Origin: Paenibacillus sp. FSL H8-0537
GTDB lineage: Bacteria > Bacillota > Bacilli > Paenibacillales > Paenibacillaceae
Direction of reading: 5' to 3'
Assembly (NCBI RefSeq): GCF_038051995.1
Contig: NZ_CP150290.1
Location: 6,051,001 to 6,115,000 of the forward strand
Length of the DNA: 64,000 nt
This document shows positions 42,198 through 52,128 of this stretch, one piece after another (positions within the stretch are counted from its first letter, which is position 1; each line of letters opens with the position of its first letter). The notes below the pieces were generated by a model. That model did not search any database, was not told the origin of the DNA, and was given only the letters and a program-made list of their open reading frames with translations. The translations under genes and the position numbers were made by a program.

Positions 42198-42248
42198 TCG
42201 CAGCATAGCGTACTCACTCAGCTTAGCGCTCTAGTACAGCCTTATAAA

Positions 42249-42566
42249 CTAATTGATCAAGTCCTGCCGAAGCGGCGTGAAGGTATCAAGCAGCTTGCTT
42301 GCTTTCAAAGCGCGGCAGCCATGCTCGGCATTGCTAGGAATGAAGATCGTCTCGCCCGCCGAAATGACGGTCTTTTCTCCATTTATAGAAAACTCCAGCT
42401 GCCCTTCCAGGCAGTAGGAAAACTGCTCATGCACATGGCTGTGCAAATAACCTTCCGCTCCTTCCTCAAAATGCACCTCCATCATCATAATCGTATCGCC
42501 TGGTGTGAAGATCTTCCGTTTTACGCCTGGCTCGGCATTTTCCCAATTGTTCAATCTGCTCATCAT
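42249..42566 (-). CDS. Small cupin-domain protein
   Basis: 105 residues, single conserved beta-barrel. Motif 1 is EEGAEGYLHSHVHEQFSYCLEGQLEF with the metal-binding His residues and Glu; motif 2 is AGETIFIPSNAEHGCRAL. This size and sequence type is often found in uronic-acid or pectin-degradation loci (KdgF-like). That supports a role in handling the unsaturated uronates released by the lyase encoded upstream, by inference. Confidence 0.85.
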   Translation of the reverse strand: MMSRLNNWENAEPGVKRKIFTPGDTIMMMEVHFEEGAEGYLHSHVHEQFSYCLEGQLEFSINGEKTVISAGETIFIPSNAEHGCRALKASKLLDTFTPLRQDLIN

Positions 42567-42613
42567 TCGTCATTCCTCTCAACTATTATTGGATTGGTAT
42601 ACACATATTGCGG

Positions 42614-45022
42614 CTAAACATATTGCGTTTTGTTATTGCTGCGGACGAAGCTAAGCTCATAAGCATCCGCTGCGGTCAGCTTGAGCGCCTCAGAATCGAA
42701 GGCAGGAGCAAGCTTGTAGCAAGCCGCTTTAAACTGCTCCCAGCTCCCGAATTCCTCCTCCGAGCCCAGCTTGCAGAAATACGCGTTCAGGCGGCTGTAT
42801 GCCCGGTACTCACAATGGAACAAGCGGTCATGATGGGGAACCATGCGCTCGCTGCACCAGATGGCGGCATAGCCGCTGCCTTTTTTCCCAAACAGCCAAT
42901 GTCCGTCTTGAACAAACGCATCAAACTTCGCTTCCGGGAAAAAGAGATGCGTAAACGCAACCGGATGGTCCTCCCCGATTTCATAAATCGCGCCCAGCAC
43001 GCTGCCCTGCTGCTTGACCGCTGGCATGATGCCATTCCCATACCAATAGCCTGGACGCATGCCGCCATCGTCAGCCAGCTCTCCTGGATGGTTCGTATAC
43101 AGCACCGTATCGTTGTCCAGCGCCGCATACCACATATGCTGCTGATACCCGTACACGCCCGGCTCGAAACGCGAGGTGCCGTGAAAACGCTCATTAAACG
43201 ATTTAACATATTCGCCCGATTCGGTGTCAACGGACTCGTCAAAGCTAATATTTGGCCAGAAGGACGGGTTCGCATCATATCTTGGTGATTGAACCGAGGT
43301 CAGTATATAATCGGGCTGTTTATTAAGCTTCACCCATGCGTTGCCAGTCTGATACTCCAGCTCCAAGGACTCATTCATCAGGCTTGTGAGATGCTGCGGC
43401 ATCACGTATTTGCTGTTCATCAGAAACACGATCCATTCGCTGTTGCCCATAGGTGTATCAGGATTCAGCAGATGAATTAAAGACTGGGCTGACTGGGTAA
43501 ACGGCAAAATGACGGAGCGGTAAATACGGGCCTGCGGCGCGACGATTGAGCCGCGGAACGTATGGTAGGCGAAGGATTTCAGCATTTCGTCAATTAAATG
43601 GCTGGCCCGAGCAGACTCCTCTTCCTCCATATAATCGACGACATTTAGCAGTGCGCCAAGCGTCACACACATATAGTCGGCGCTGAGAAACTCCTCAAAG
43701 CCGTATTCCTCCACATCTGCCAGCCACTCGCGGATTTTGCCGAGCGCGACTTCGCTTGCCTGGACGCCTGTGCGGCCCGATCTTGCGAATAGCTGATCCG
43801 GGTATTCGCGGCCCGCCATATAAGCGCAAATATAGAACATCAGCGCGTGATTTTCGCTCCAGAAGCACATGCCGTCGGAGCCATTCTCGGTCATCCAGAA
43901 GCGATAGTCTAAAATCGCCTGCTTGGTACGTTCCGTTAAATGGGCTGGCAGCTTTTGCTGCTGCATGAAGCGAAGCAAGCCCGCGAGGATAAAGTCCGAG
44001 CAATCCTCGCGCCGCTCAATTTGACCAAGCGCGTGCAGAATATGCTGTTCATCATGAACACCGGGTTGTCCCAAGTTCCAGCGCGCCAGCACGTAAAATA
44101 AACCAAAGCGCAGCGGTTGAAACGCCTTCTCTGTGCCTATGGCGGCAATCTCCTCAAACATGGCGCCTTTGACCTCGGACACCGCCGCTCCGCTACGGTA
44201 AGTCGGCTTTTTGTTTTGCAGCAGCTCGATTTTGCGAATCAGCTTTCTCGTTCCGATTTCACCATATACTATGCCCATTGGTGCACCATCGTCAAGCTTC
44301 ACACTGCTCTTTCCGCTAATGTCCTCGCTAATCAGGCTATCATTCAAGTCTTCCCCGTATGCCAGATAGATGCTGCACGGCGCTTCCACCGGGAAGCAAA
44401 GCTCGCTTCCTTTCAGCGTAATGCCTGACAGGAAGCGGTCCAGCGCAAGAAACGGCTCGGCCTGCTCCGCATCCGGCAGCGTCACTGTAATTTGGTCCAA
44501 ATGCTCCACTAATTGAATGCCAAAAATATTCCGCGTATCTCGCACCGCCAAATTTTGCATGCGGATAACCATGGTGTTGCTGCCCTTGCGCAAAGGCAGC
44601 TGCATTTCCTGTTTATTAATCGGCTTATAAACCGGCTCGGCAACGGAGCTTACCTTCTCCCCATTGAGCCATACTTCTATCGCTGTATACGTCCATAGGT
44701 TCGCCAAGGCGACCAGGTCTTCTTCCGCAACAAGCACGGTAGCGGCAAGCAGCTCTACTTTCTGGGGCGTAAACGAAAACTGGCTGAAATTTACGAAGCC
44801 GCTGCAAGGGTAAAGATACTCCCAAGGCAGCCCCAGCTCGCTCTCGGCGCCGATTTGAATGGCTTCTGCAGCCGCAGGCGCTGGTAGATTCCTGTCTGCG
44901 ACAATCGAGCGTAAATATTGCTCGTAGCGTATTTGGTTTTTGTCGGTTTTATCTGATATAAAATCACTCAGCCGCAGTCCTGAAGTGAGATAATGAGTAA
45001 TAAATCCGTTTTGCTTATCCAC
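42614..45022 (-). CDS. Large uncharacterised protein of a polysaccharide locus
   Basis: 802 residues from GTG 45022 (TTGGAG 8 nt upstream); the frame is open to 45079, overlapping the preceding gene. No signal peptide. N-terminal about 70-260 is a beta-sandwich resembling galactose-binding-like domains (YTAIEVWLNGEKV, GSNTMVIRMQNLAVRD). The centre is helical with WSENHALMFYICAYMAGREYPDQLF, reminiscent of an (alpha/alpha)6 toroid. The C-terminal third is beta-rich with many aromatic residues (YGYQQHMWYAALDNDTVLYTNHPG). I do not recognise the family. The context suggests a cytoplasmic glycoside hydrolase or lyase acting on imported oligosaccharides. Confidence 0.75.
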   Translation of the reverse strand: MDKQNGFITHYLTSGLRLSDFISDKTDKNQIRYEQYLRSIVADRNLPAPAAAEAIQIGAESELGLPWEYLYPCSGFVNFSQFSFTPQKVELLAATVLVAEEDLVALANLWTYTAIEVWLNGEKVSSVAEPVYKPINKQEMQLPLRKGSNTMVIRMQNLAVRDTRNIFGIQLVEHLDQITVTLPDAEQAEPFLALDRFLSGITLKGSELCFPVEAPCSIYLAYGEDLNDSLISEDISGKSSVKLDDGAPMGIVYGEIGTRKLIRKIELLQNKKPTYRSGAAVSEVKGAMFEEIAAIGTEKAFQPLRFGLFYVLARWNLGQPGVHDEQHILHALGQIERREDCSDFILAGLLRFMQQQKLPAHLTERTKQAILDYRFWMTENGSDGMCFWSENHALMFYICAYMAGREYPDQLFARSGRTGVQASEVALGKIREWLADVEEYGFEEFLSADYMCVTLGALLNVVDYMEEEESARASHLIDEMLKSFAYHTFRGSIVAPQARIYRSVILPFTQSAQSLIHLLNPDTPMGNSEWIVFLMNSKYVMPQHLTSLMNESLELEYQTGNAWVKLNKQPDYILTSVQSPRYDANPSFWPNISFDESVDTESGEYVKSFNERFHGTSRFEPGVYGYQQHMWYAALDNDTVLYTNHPGELADDGGMRPGYWYGNGIMPAVKQQGSVLGAIYEIGEDHPVAFTHLFFPEAKFDAFVQDGHWLFGKKGSGYAAIWCSERMVPHHDRLFHCEYRAYSRLNAYFCKLGSEEEFGSWEQFKAACYKLAPAFDSEALKLTAADAYELSFVRSNNKTQYV

Positions 45023-45041
45023 ATGCTTCACTCCAATCGTT

Positions 45042-47036
45042 TCATTCAGGCATAGCGAACACGGCAAGCTGTCCATCACGGTTTAAGCTCAGAACAGGGT
45101 GGCCATGTTCGCCTATGCTGACGCTCCATTCAGAGGTCTGCAGCTGCTGCGTTCCAAGAGATGGCTTCATCACGGTAATAAACCAAGCACCAGCATTTTC
45201 TGTTGTCAGCAAGCCCTGAAGCACCTTCAGCGGCTGCATCTTCATTTGGTGAACCGATTCCCAGCTGTCCTCCACGTCTAGCTCCAGCTCCGGCGGTCCA
45301 AAAACGAGCATCTCGCAGGCGAGCGGCGAAGTAGGATCTGATCCATTCGCTAGGCCACTGCCCTTGGCATAGTAGCAGGCAGGCTGTTCAAGGGGACGCG
45401 TTTGATCATTCAAGGCGCCGTTGTCCGTATCCAGTCTTTGCGTCTCCCACTCCAGCAGCCTAGTGTGCAGTCGGTGCTGATACGTATGCTCGCCAGTACC
45501 AGTCAGGCGGTCATAAATGACCCATTCTCCGCTATCCAGAAACCATAAGGCGCGCCTGTGCGTTACGCCACGGGATGCATAGCCGTCATGCTCCGCGCAA
45601 ATCATTTGCTGATCCGGCCTCCAAGCGATTAAGGAAACAGCAGCTTCTGGCACGCCCCATCTTTGGGTGCGCAAGTAAGGCGTCTGATCCTGCCCGTCCA
45701 CGAGAACGGTATTATGGGCAGAGGTGCTTTTGAAATAACGGCGCCACGGATTTTCCATATACGTGTACGTGCCCGGATCGACAAACAATGCTTCGCCATA
45801 GGCGCACCATTCGAAGGACAGCGCGTCGGCATGACCATGAGGGCCGCCAAGTGCAGCGGCATCGAAGATGAGCTGCTGCTCCGTATCGCCAAGCCCATAA
45901 TAGCCTGCTGCCGGAAAAGCAAACGGCAGCCGCTCCTGTGCATGAGCACCGAGCAACGTTCCTGCTCCGCTTGCCGTTGAAGTCGACTGCGATAATGCTT
46001 CTTGCGACTGCGATGTTGCTGCTTCTGGCGACTTAGCTGCCGCCGCCAGCAGACGGTCGATCGCCTCAGGGCCGACCGTCCAAAACTGCTCATACAGCTG
46101 ATCCTCCAGCAGCAGCCCCGGGCGATCATAATACAGCGCCGCCGCATTCAAATCTGGCGGCTGATTCGCGAAGGAATCGGCAAACGGCGCCATGCTGCCG
46201 TCCTGCCTAATCATCAGGCTTGCGAAGCGCGTCATGCCGGCTACAATTCGCTCGTATTCCTCAGAGAACGCAAGTCCACGCTTTTTCGCCATAACGGCAC
46301 AATCAACGAATAGCTCCAGCGATACCATATGGTAGTGCGGCGTAAGCTCCGAATGGACGCCATCTTGCAGCACCTGCACGCGGATGCATTCCTCCAGCCG
46401 CTTCATCGCTATGCTGCGCCATTCCTCGCTTTCCTCCCAAGACATGAACGTCAGCCCCGCGCCTAGCAGCCCGATCATATGCATAATCGAATGATTGATT
46501 TCAATGCTCGCTTTGTAGGTAGAGAGAAACCAAGCATGCTCCTTCACCGATTGGAGAAACCGCTGCTTCACCTCGCCATTCCAGCTGTCCGATTCATCGA
46601 AAAAGTGATAGGCATATATCCATTGGCGCAGCCTGAGACCCGCTTCCAACAGCCGCCACGGACCCGGTCTTTGAAAATAGGTCAGCTCCTCTGCCGGCAA
46701 ATCCCGCGGACAAGGCTGCGTATCGATCCAGCCTAAAATATGCTCCAGCGCCTTAGCTGCATATTTCTCGTCCCCGGTGCACGCATAGGCGGTGCCTAAG
46801 GAGCGGAGATGCTTAAAACGGTTAATGCCCCATGTAAATTCCTTGTCCCCAGTTGGGTTGTAAAGCCAATTAATGGGCTGGCCCAAATCGATTTCAAAAC
46901 CTTTCCAAATCACAGGCTTATCCTCGCACCAGCGATTAGCCTGGGCAATTGCAGCGGCAGCCTGCTGCGGAAAATGCTGCTGAAAGCTTGCTCCCCAATC
47001 GCTTCTCTGTTTCGGCCTAAAATACAAATGATCCAT
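45042..47036 (-). CDS. Heparinase II/III-family polysaccharide lyase
   Basis: 664 residues, no signal peptide. The N-terminal half is an (alpha/alpha) toroid (HSIMHMIGLLGAGLTFMSW, QDGVHSELTPHYHMVSLE with candidate Tyr/His). The C-terminal beta-sandwich carries the family hallmark GGPHGHADALSFEWCAYGEALFVDPGT and TSAHNTVLVDGQDQ. The group (PL12/15/17/21-like) cleaves uronic-acid-containing glycans by beta-elimination; the substrate is unknown. Without a signal it probably acts on imported oligosaccharides. Confidence 0.88.
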   Translation of the reverse strand: MDHLYFRPKQRSDWGASFQQHFPQQAAAAIAQANRWCEDKPVIWKGFEIDLGQPINWLYNPTGDKEFTWGINRFKHLRSLGTAYACTGDEKYAAKALEHILGWIDTQPCPRDLPAEELTYFQRPGPWRLLEAGLRLRQWIYAYHFFDESDSWNGEVKQRFLQSVKEHAWFLSTYKASIEINHSIMHMIGLLGAGLTFMSWEESEEWRSIAMKRLEECIRVQVLQDGVHSELTPHYHMVSLELFVDCAVMAKKRGLAFSEEYERIVAGMTRFASLMIRQDGSMAPFADSFANQPPDLNAAALYYDRPGLLLEDQLYEQFWTVGPEAIDRLLAAAAKSPEAATSQSQEALSQSTSTASGAGTLLGAHAQERLPFAFPAAGYYGLGDTEQQLIFDAAALGGPHGHADALSFEWCAYGEALFVDPGTYTYMENPWRRYFKSTSAHNTVLVDGQDQTPYLRTQRWGVPEAAVSLIAWRPDQQMICAEHDGYASRGVTHRRALWFLDSGEWVIYDRLTGTGEHTYQHRLHTRLLEWETQRLDTDNGALNDQTRPLEQPACYYAKGSGLANGSDPTSPLACEMLVFGPPELELDVEDSWESVHQMKMQPLKVLQGLLTTENAGAWFITVMKPSLGTQQLQTSEWSVSIGEHGHPVLSLNRDGQLAVFAMPE

Positions 47037-47091
47037 TTAAGCACTCGCTCCTCTCTCTGCTTTTCCCCATACACAATACTTTCCTATATTT

Positions 47092-47124
47092 CAAAAGCAG
47101 AGGCTGCCCGCAGGCAGCCCCTCT
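47092..47124 (-). terminator. Weak terminator/attenuator after the binding-protein gene
   Basis: AGAGGGGCTGCC-TGC-GGGCAGCCTCT hairpin on the minus strand followed only by GCTTTTGA. A leaky stop here would keep binding-protein mRNA above that of the downstream enzymes. Confidence 0.5.
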
Positions 47125-47142
47125 TTTTCTTCAGCTATTCGG

Positions 47143-48558
47143 CTACTGGCCAAGCGAGCCTTGCAGGCTCTTGGCGCTGAACGACGGATTAGCCTGGATA
47201 TTGGTCAGCCCTTCCGTACGAGCCGCTGCTAGCGCTTTGTTGTATCGCGTATTCAAATCTTTTATCGCTGCTTCCAAATCCTGATTGCTGGTTAGAATGT
47301 ATTCAATAAATACGTCGGTTGCTTTTTTACCTTCCAGCTTCGTTTCTGTAATTGAAGTTGGAGTGGCAGGATATATGCCATCATATTTTGTTGGAAGAAA
47401 GCCCTCGATACCCTTCAGATCCGGCTTGCCAGACGCTTCGTTAACATAAGGCAGAACAGAAAGCCCCAGCCCTTTTTCTTGATAATCTTTACGAAGCTCA
47501 AGCGTGTACAAATACTCTAAAAATTTCGCTGCTGCTTCCTGCTTGTCCGATTGTGTGCTGATGCCAACATAGCCGCTCGCATTCACCCACGTCACCCCGT
47601 TATGCTCGCCGTCCTTCGTCGGAACTAGAGCTGTTGACCAACGGATATCCGTAGGGAACTGCGAGGAATATACCGCTGGCTCACTGGAATGATTGACATA
47701 CATGCCAATTTTGCCTTGTGCGAACTGTGCGCGCAGCGGATCAATATCAAGCGATTCCACCCCTGGCATCATACTGCCGTCCACCTTCATTTGGTGAAGC
47801 GATTGTGCAATATCACGGAACATCCCGAAATCAAATTCGCCCGTTTTATAATTAAAGCCCTCGTGGCTCGTTTCTGAGCTAAGCGAACCTGACGCATAGG
47901 CCGGACGAGTAAAACCGGAGCCATTTTTGAAATTGCTGGCGAAGCCATAAACGCCCTCAGCCTTACCCTGCTCCGTTATTTTTTTCGCTACTTCAACCAT
48001 TTCATCAAGCGTCTTTGGCGGTTCTGTATACCCTGCCTTCTCCAATAGATCCACATTGTACAGCAAGCGCCAGAACTGCCCTGTATTTGGAAGCAAATAC
48101 ACATGGCCCTCTTTTGCATAAATGTCCTCGATTAGCAAGCCATCGAACTTGGCTAGAAAATCCTTGCTTAACAGCTGATCGAGCGGCGCAAAATAGCCTT
48201 TGCTCACATAGGTTTGAAAGTCATAGTTCTTGAAAATGTCCGGAGCCTGATTGCTTGCGAATGCAACCTCAACCGCCTGATTGTAGTTATCCGCCATAAC
48301 CTTCATTTCGACTTCGATATTATCTGTATTCGTCGCGTTATATTTATCGACCTGCTCCTGCATATAATCCATATCATGACGGTCACCCGTCCAATAAGAG
48401 AGTTTAATCTTTGCTGCGCTGCCTGCACCCTCTGTGCCTGTGCTTGCTTCTGGTGCGGCATTCGTTCCGTTACCCGTTGAGCATGCTCCTAGCATCAAAG
48501 CCAATACCAGCAAGCTGCAAAGCAGAAACGAGCGTTTCGTTGCAAATCTTTTTTTCAT
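47143..48558 (-). CDS. Sugar ABC transporter substrate-binding lipoprotein
   Basis: 471 residues from ATG 48558 behind GGGGAGG (the open frame starts nine codons earlier). Lipobox LALMLGAC. Solute-binding family 1 pattern: LSYWTGDRHDMDYMQEQVDKYN, APDIFKNYDF, GKIGMYVNHSSEP and AAAKFLEYLYT. It captures oligosaccharides for the permeases at 52129-53871. No ATPase gene is present in the locus, so a shared MsmX-type ATPase encoded elsewhere is likely. Confidence 0.9.
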   Translation of the reverse strand: MKKRFATKRSFLLCSLLVLALMLGACSTGNGTNAAPEASTGTEGAGSAAKIKLSYWTGDRHDMDYMQEQVDKYNATNTDNIEVEMKVMADNYNQAVEVAFASNQAPDIFKNYDFQTYVSKGYFAPLDQLLSKDFLAKFDGLLIEDIYAKEGHVYLLPNTGQFWRLLYNVDLLEKAGYTEPPKTLDEMVEVAKKITEQGKAEGVYGFASNFKNGSGFTRPAYASGSLSSETSHEGFNYKTGEFDFGMFRDIAQSLHQMKVDGSMMPGVESLDIDPLRAQFAQGKIGMYVNHSSEPAVYSSQFPTDIRWSTALVPTKDGEHNGVTWVNASGYVGISTQSDKQEAAAKFLEYLYTLELRKDYQEKGLGLSVLPYVNEASGKPDLKGIEGFLPTKYDGIYPATPTSITETKLEGKKATDVFIEYILTSNQDLEAAIKDLNTRYNKALAAARTEGLTNIQANPSFSAKSLQGSLGQ

Positions 48559-48701
48559 CTGTCGTACCTCCCCTTTGTTTGGCAAGCGGCGTTATAGCGG
48601 TGTCTACCGCCCAGCTCCTCTTGCTGACCTCATTGTAGCATCGTTGCCCACTTGCCCATGAAGGACAAAAACACGATTCTGGGAGGGCAAAATCACTTTG
48701 A

Positions 48702-50327
48702 TTACGCTTTCGGTTCCGAGCTTTCGTATTTGCTGCGGAATTCCGTAGGCGTCAGCCCGGTATGCTTTTTGAACAGCTCGGTAAAATAAGGACGGTCCCG
48801 ATAACCAAGCTCATACGTAATATCCTGCACCTGCAGCCCTTCCAGCAGCAGCTCCTTTGCCTTGTCCATCCGTGCGGAGGTGACGTATTGCATGAACGTC
48901 ATTCCGGTCTCTTTTTTAAACAAATTGGAAAAATAGCTTGGGCTCAAATGGACGACATTCGCGCATTCCTGTACCGTCAAGTCGCTGCCTAGCCGCCCGC
49001 CCACATAATTCATAGCCTGATGGATGAGCTGGCCGACATTGTTTTTCTGGCGCTTCTGGAGCCAGTCACAGCCGGTCAGTCCGAGCTCCTTCACATCCTT
49101 AATCAGCTCGGAGGTAGATAAATACCGGCCTTTCTTAATGATGTTCAGCCGTTCATCGAGCCATATGCGCTGCTTGCTGTCCGCCTTCTCGGCAATGACG
49201 CGGTAGATGGAGAAGGCCAGTCCATAAAACAGATTGGTCATCACATCAGGATCAGGCGGCGTCGGATAACGCAGGCATTCCTCGGAAATACTCTCCAGCA
49301 GCTTCTCTGTCCCTTCCCGGTTGCCTGAGCGCAAGCAATAGAGCAGCTCCACTTCCTTATCTGCGGAATAATGGGGTGAAATATCATTTTGCCGTTCAAT
49401 ATCGCTATAGGAGATAACGCTGCCGCTGCCGGAATAAAACTGATAGCTGAGCGCTGTTTTCGCCTGATTATAGGAAAGAGCGATTTCGCTGATTCCTTCC
49501 ACGCAGCTTCCGACGCCAATGGAAATGTCCCGCTTCGCGTAGCGATTCACATTGTCCCGGCACTCCTCCGCCAGTGCCAGCATCCCCACCTCCTCATTGG
49601 AATTCAGCAAAATGACAAATTGGCCCAGATGCTCTCGAAATACGATGCCTTTCGCCTGTTTTTTGATCGTTTCCTCCATGATGTTTTGCACGGCGAAGCG
49701 GGTTAGCTCCACTTCCCGCACGGACAGCGGGGAATGCTCGTCCATTAGCCCCTCGATCTGCACAGACATTGCTACGAAACGACGGGTATCCATATCAATG
49801 CTTAGAAACTCCCACTTGTCATGCGCCCGCTCGGGCAGCTCATCATGCCGGATCAGCAGTCGAAAATACTCTTGGCGCAAATAGGGCAAGCTTTCCCTCA
49901 CCTTGCGCTCCAGCGTCAACCGGTCCAGCTGCTCCAGCTGCTGCGTTTCAATCTGCGCTTTAGCGCGCAGCACGACCTCGACAATTTGCTGCGTCGTAAA
50001 CGGCTTAACCAAATAATCGAATGCCCCCAGCCGCACAGATTCCTGGGCATAGGTGAAGTCGGTGTAGCCGCTGAAAAAAATAACCTTGGCCTCCGGCTCT
50101 CCGCTCTCCTTCAGCTCACGGATCATATCAATGCCGGTGCGCATCGGCATCCGGATGTCGGTCAGCACAATATGCGGATGCTTCTCTTTAATGAGCTGCA
50201 AGCCATCCTTGCCATTAGCAGCCGTACCCACAATTTTGATTCCATGCTCCCCCCAAGGAATCTTTGATACTATCCCATCGATGACCGTCTTTACATCGTC
50301 TATAATGCACATCGTAATCTCGCTCAT
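48702..50327 (-). CDS. YesN-type response regulator with AraC DNA-binding domain
   Basis: 541 residues. Receiver domain 1-125 with phospho-acceptor Asp in HIVLTDIRMP and Lys in YLVKPF. An insert region of about 130-420 is typical of long Paenibacillus YesN proteins. A C-terminal AraC double HTH about 435-535 (LTVQECANVVHLSPSYFSNLFKKETGMTFMQYV, DITYELGYRDRPYFTELFKKHTGLTP) follows. Its start overlaps the kinase gene stop by 4 nt. Expected to activate this transport/lyase locus. Confidence 0.92.
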   Translation of the reverse strand: MSEITMCIIDDVKTVIDGIVSKIPWGEHGIKIVGTAANGKDGLQLIKEKHPHIVLTDIRMPMRTGIDMIRELKESGEPEAKVIFFSGYTDFTYAQESVRLGAFDYLVKPFTTQQIVEVVLRAKAQIETQQLEQLDRLTLERKVRESLPYLRQEYFRLLIRHDELPERAHDKWEFLSIDMDTRRFVAMSVQIEGLMDEHSPLSVREVELTRFAVQNIMEETIKKQAKGIVFREHLGQFVILLNSNEEVGMLALAEECRDNVNRYAKRDISIGVGSCVEGISEIALSYNQAKTALSYQFYSGSGSVISYSDIERQNDISPHYSADKEVELLYCLRSGNREGTEKLLESISEECLRYPTPPDPDVMTNLFYGLAFSIYRVIAEKADSKQRIWLDERLNIIKKGRYLSTSELIKDVKELGLTGCDWLQKRQKNNVGQLIHQAMNYVGGRLGSDLTVQECANVVHLSPSYFSNLFKKETGMTFMQYVTSARMDKAKELLLEGLQVQDITYELGYRDRPYFTELFKKHTGLTPTEFRSKYESSEPKA

Positions 50328-52105
50328 TCGTTTATCACCTCTTGAATAGGAATGATTAGCTTAACGGAGGTTTGCACGCCCGGCTCGCTTTCAAGCTCCA
50401 TAGAAGCCTTATAGCCGTAATACAGCGACAGTCTTGTTCGTACGTTCACTAGCGCGTAGCTCGTCCGCTCCACCTCTGGACCGTTCAGCATTTTTTCCAC
50501 TCGCTCGGCATCCATGCCAATCCCATTGTCCGTAACGGTTAGCACTAGCAAGCCCTTGGCAGCATCGGCTTCCGCCTCAATTCGAATCATCCCCTCATGG
50601 GGCAATTCCTGAAAGCCGTGCAAAATAGCGTTTTCCACCAGCGGCTGCAGCAAAATTTTAAGCACAGGAGTATCCAGCAGCTTCTCATCGACCTTCTGTA
50701 TGCTGTACCGGAACAAGTCCGGATAGCACATTTCCTGCAAATTCAAATATTGCGCCACATGCTCCAGCTCCTGCCGCAGCGTCGTAATTTCCCGGCCATT
50801 GTTCAGGCCCAGCCGGAACAGCAGGGACAGCGAAACAATCATGCCGCTGACCGCCTGCTGCTCCTCCATCTCGCTTTTCCAATAAATCGTATTTAACGTA
50901 TTGTACAAAAAATGGGGATCAATCTGCGCCTGCAGCGCTTTGATTTCCGATTTGCGCTTGTCCTGCTCGGATGCTTTAACCTCTTCGATTAATTCGCCAA
51001 TTTGCTCCAGCATCCGGTTAAACTTGTGGCCAACCTGACTGATTTCATCCTCAAATGCGCTCTCGAACCTGACATCAAGCTTATTGCGCTCAACCTTCAC
51101 CATGAGATTACGCAGCTTGAACAGCGGCTTTAGCAGCAGCTCCGACAGCATGCTGGACATGACCAGCGCCAGTACGACGCAGCCGCCCATAATCGTAAGA
51201 ATCGTCCAGCGCATGCGCTGAACAGGCTCCAGCAGCTCCGACTTGGATTGATAGCCAATCAATACCCAGTCTGGATTCATCCCAAGCGCCGCGTAATTAA
51301 GCAGATAAGCGTCTCCGCTCTGGCTTGTATATTCAAAGTTCCCTCGCGCGCTGGAACCGACCCGCTCATAAATTTGTGGATTGCTTTGCGGGATGCCTTC
51401 CGTAGAAGTAAGAACCTCCTTGCCAGTCCGGTCCACGACAAGCTGCTGAAGGCTGGCGCTCTGCATATCCGCCTGAATGAGCTCCAGTAGGTGATCCTCG
51501 CGGATGTTGACTACGACATACACACCGGGCAGCTGGATATCAAAAAACGGTTTAATGATTAAGGTAATAACGGAGCTTCTCCGGCTGAACAGCTCATCGG
51601 CATGTCCCGGCACCCATAGCTTGCTCCATCTTTCCTGTGTATCCGTTATTTTCTGATTAATAATCGTGCTCTCAAAATCGCGGCTCGGGCTGCGCCGGTT
51701 TCCCGTCGGATAAAAATCGCCGATTGGCGTATGCACCAGCACGGAGTCAATCGACTGCTCAGCCAGCATTAGCTGGGCAAAGGGCGTTTGCAGCTCGGAA
51801 AGCCGATTATAATATTCCTTCTTGCTGCTTGACTGCACCTCCTTCAGCGTTCGCTGGAAGGGCTCGCCCATCATGAGGGTGGAGACGAGCACGACGATAT
51901 TTTTCAAGCGCTCATCGAGCACCCTCGCCGACTTATTGAGCGTATCCTGGCTGGTCTTCGTTGCCTGTGATTCCATTTCACGAGAAAAAAACACGGAAAC
52001 ATAAGTTCCCGTGACAGATATGCAAACGACGGTTAATAAAACGAACGAAACCCACAGACGTCTTTTAAGCGACATTTTTCGAAATAAACGGTTCATGCTG
52101 TTCAT
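50324..52105 (-). CDS. YesM-type sensor histidine kinase
   Basis: 593 residues. TM1 about 15-37, extracellular Cache-like sensor about 40-295, TM2 about 300-322, HAMP, then His-kinase PF06580 type with phospho-acceptor His in IDPHFLYNTLNTIYW (about 393) and HATPase (LVENAILHGFQ, LTVTDNGIGMD). Pairs with the regulator at 48702. Presumably senses the oligosaccharide directly or through the binding protein. Confidence 0.92.
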   Translation of the reverse strand: MNSMNRLFRKMSLKRRLWVSFVLLTVVCISVTGTYVSVFFSREMESQATKTSQDTLNKSARVLDERLKNIVVLVSTLMMGEPFQRTLKEVQSSSKKEYYNRLSELQTPFAQLMLAEQSIDSVLVHTPIGDFYPTGNRRSPSRDFESTIINQKITDTQERWSKLWVPGHADELFSRRSSVITLIIKPFFDIQLPGVYVVVNIREDHLLELIQADMQSASLQQLVVDRTGKEVLTSTEGIPQSNPQIYERVGSSARGNFEYTSQSGDAYLLNYAALGMNPDWVLIGYQSKSELLEPVQRMRWTILTIMGGCVVLALVMSSMLSELLLKPLFKLRNLMVKVERNKLDVRFESAFEDEISQVGHKFNRMLEQIGELIEEVKASEQDKRKSEIKALQAQIDPHFLYNTLNTIYWKSEMEEQQAVSGMIVSLSLLFRLGLNNGREITTLRQELEHVAQYLNLQEMCYPDLFRYSIQKVDEKLLDTPVLKILLQPLVENAILHGFQELPHEGMIRIEAEADAAKGLLVLTVTDNGIGMDAERVEKMLNGPEVERTSYALVNVRTRLSLYYGYKASMELESEPGVQTSVKLIIPIQEVINE

Positions 52106-52128
52106 CGCCTCAATGCATACGGAGTTTG

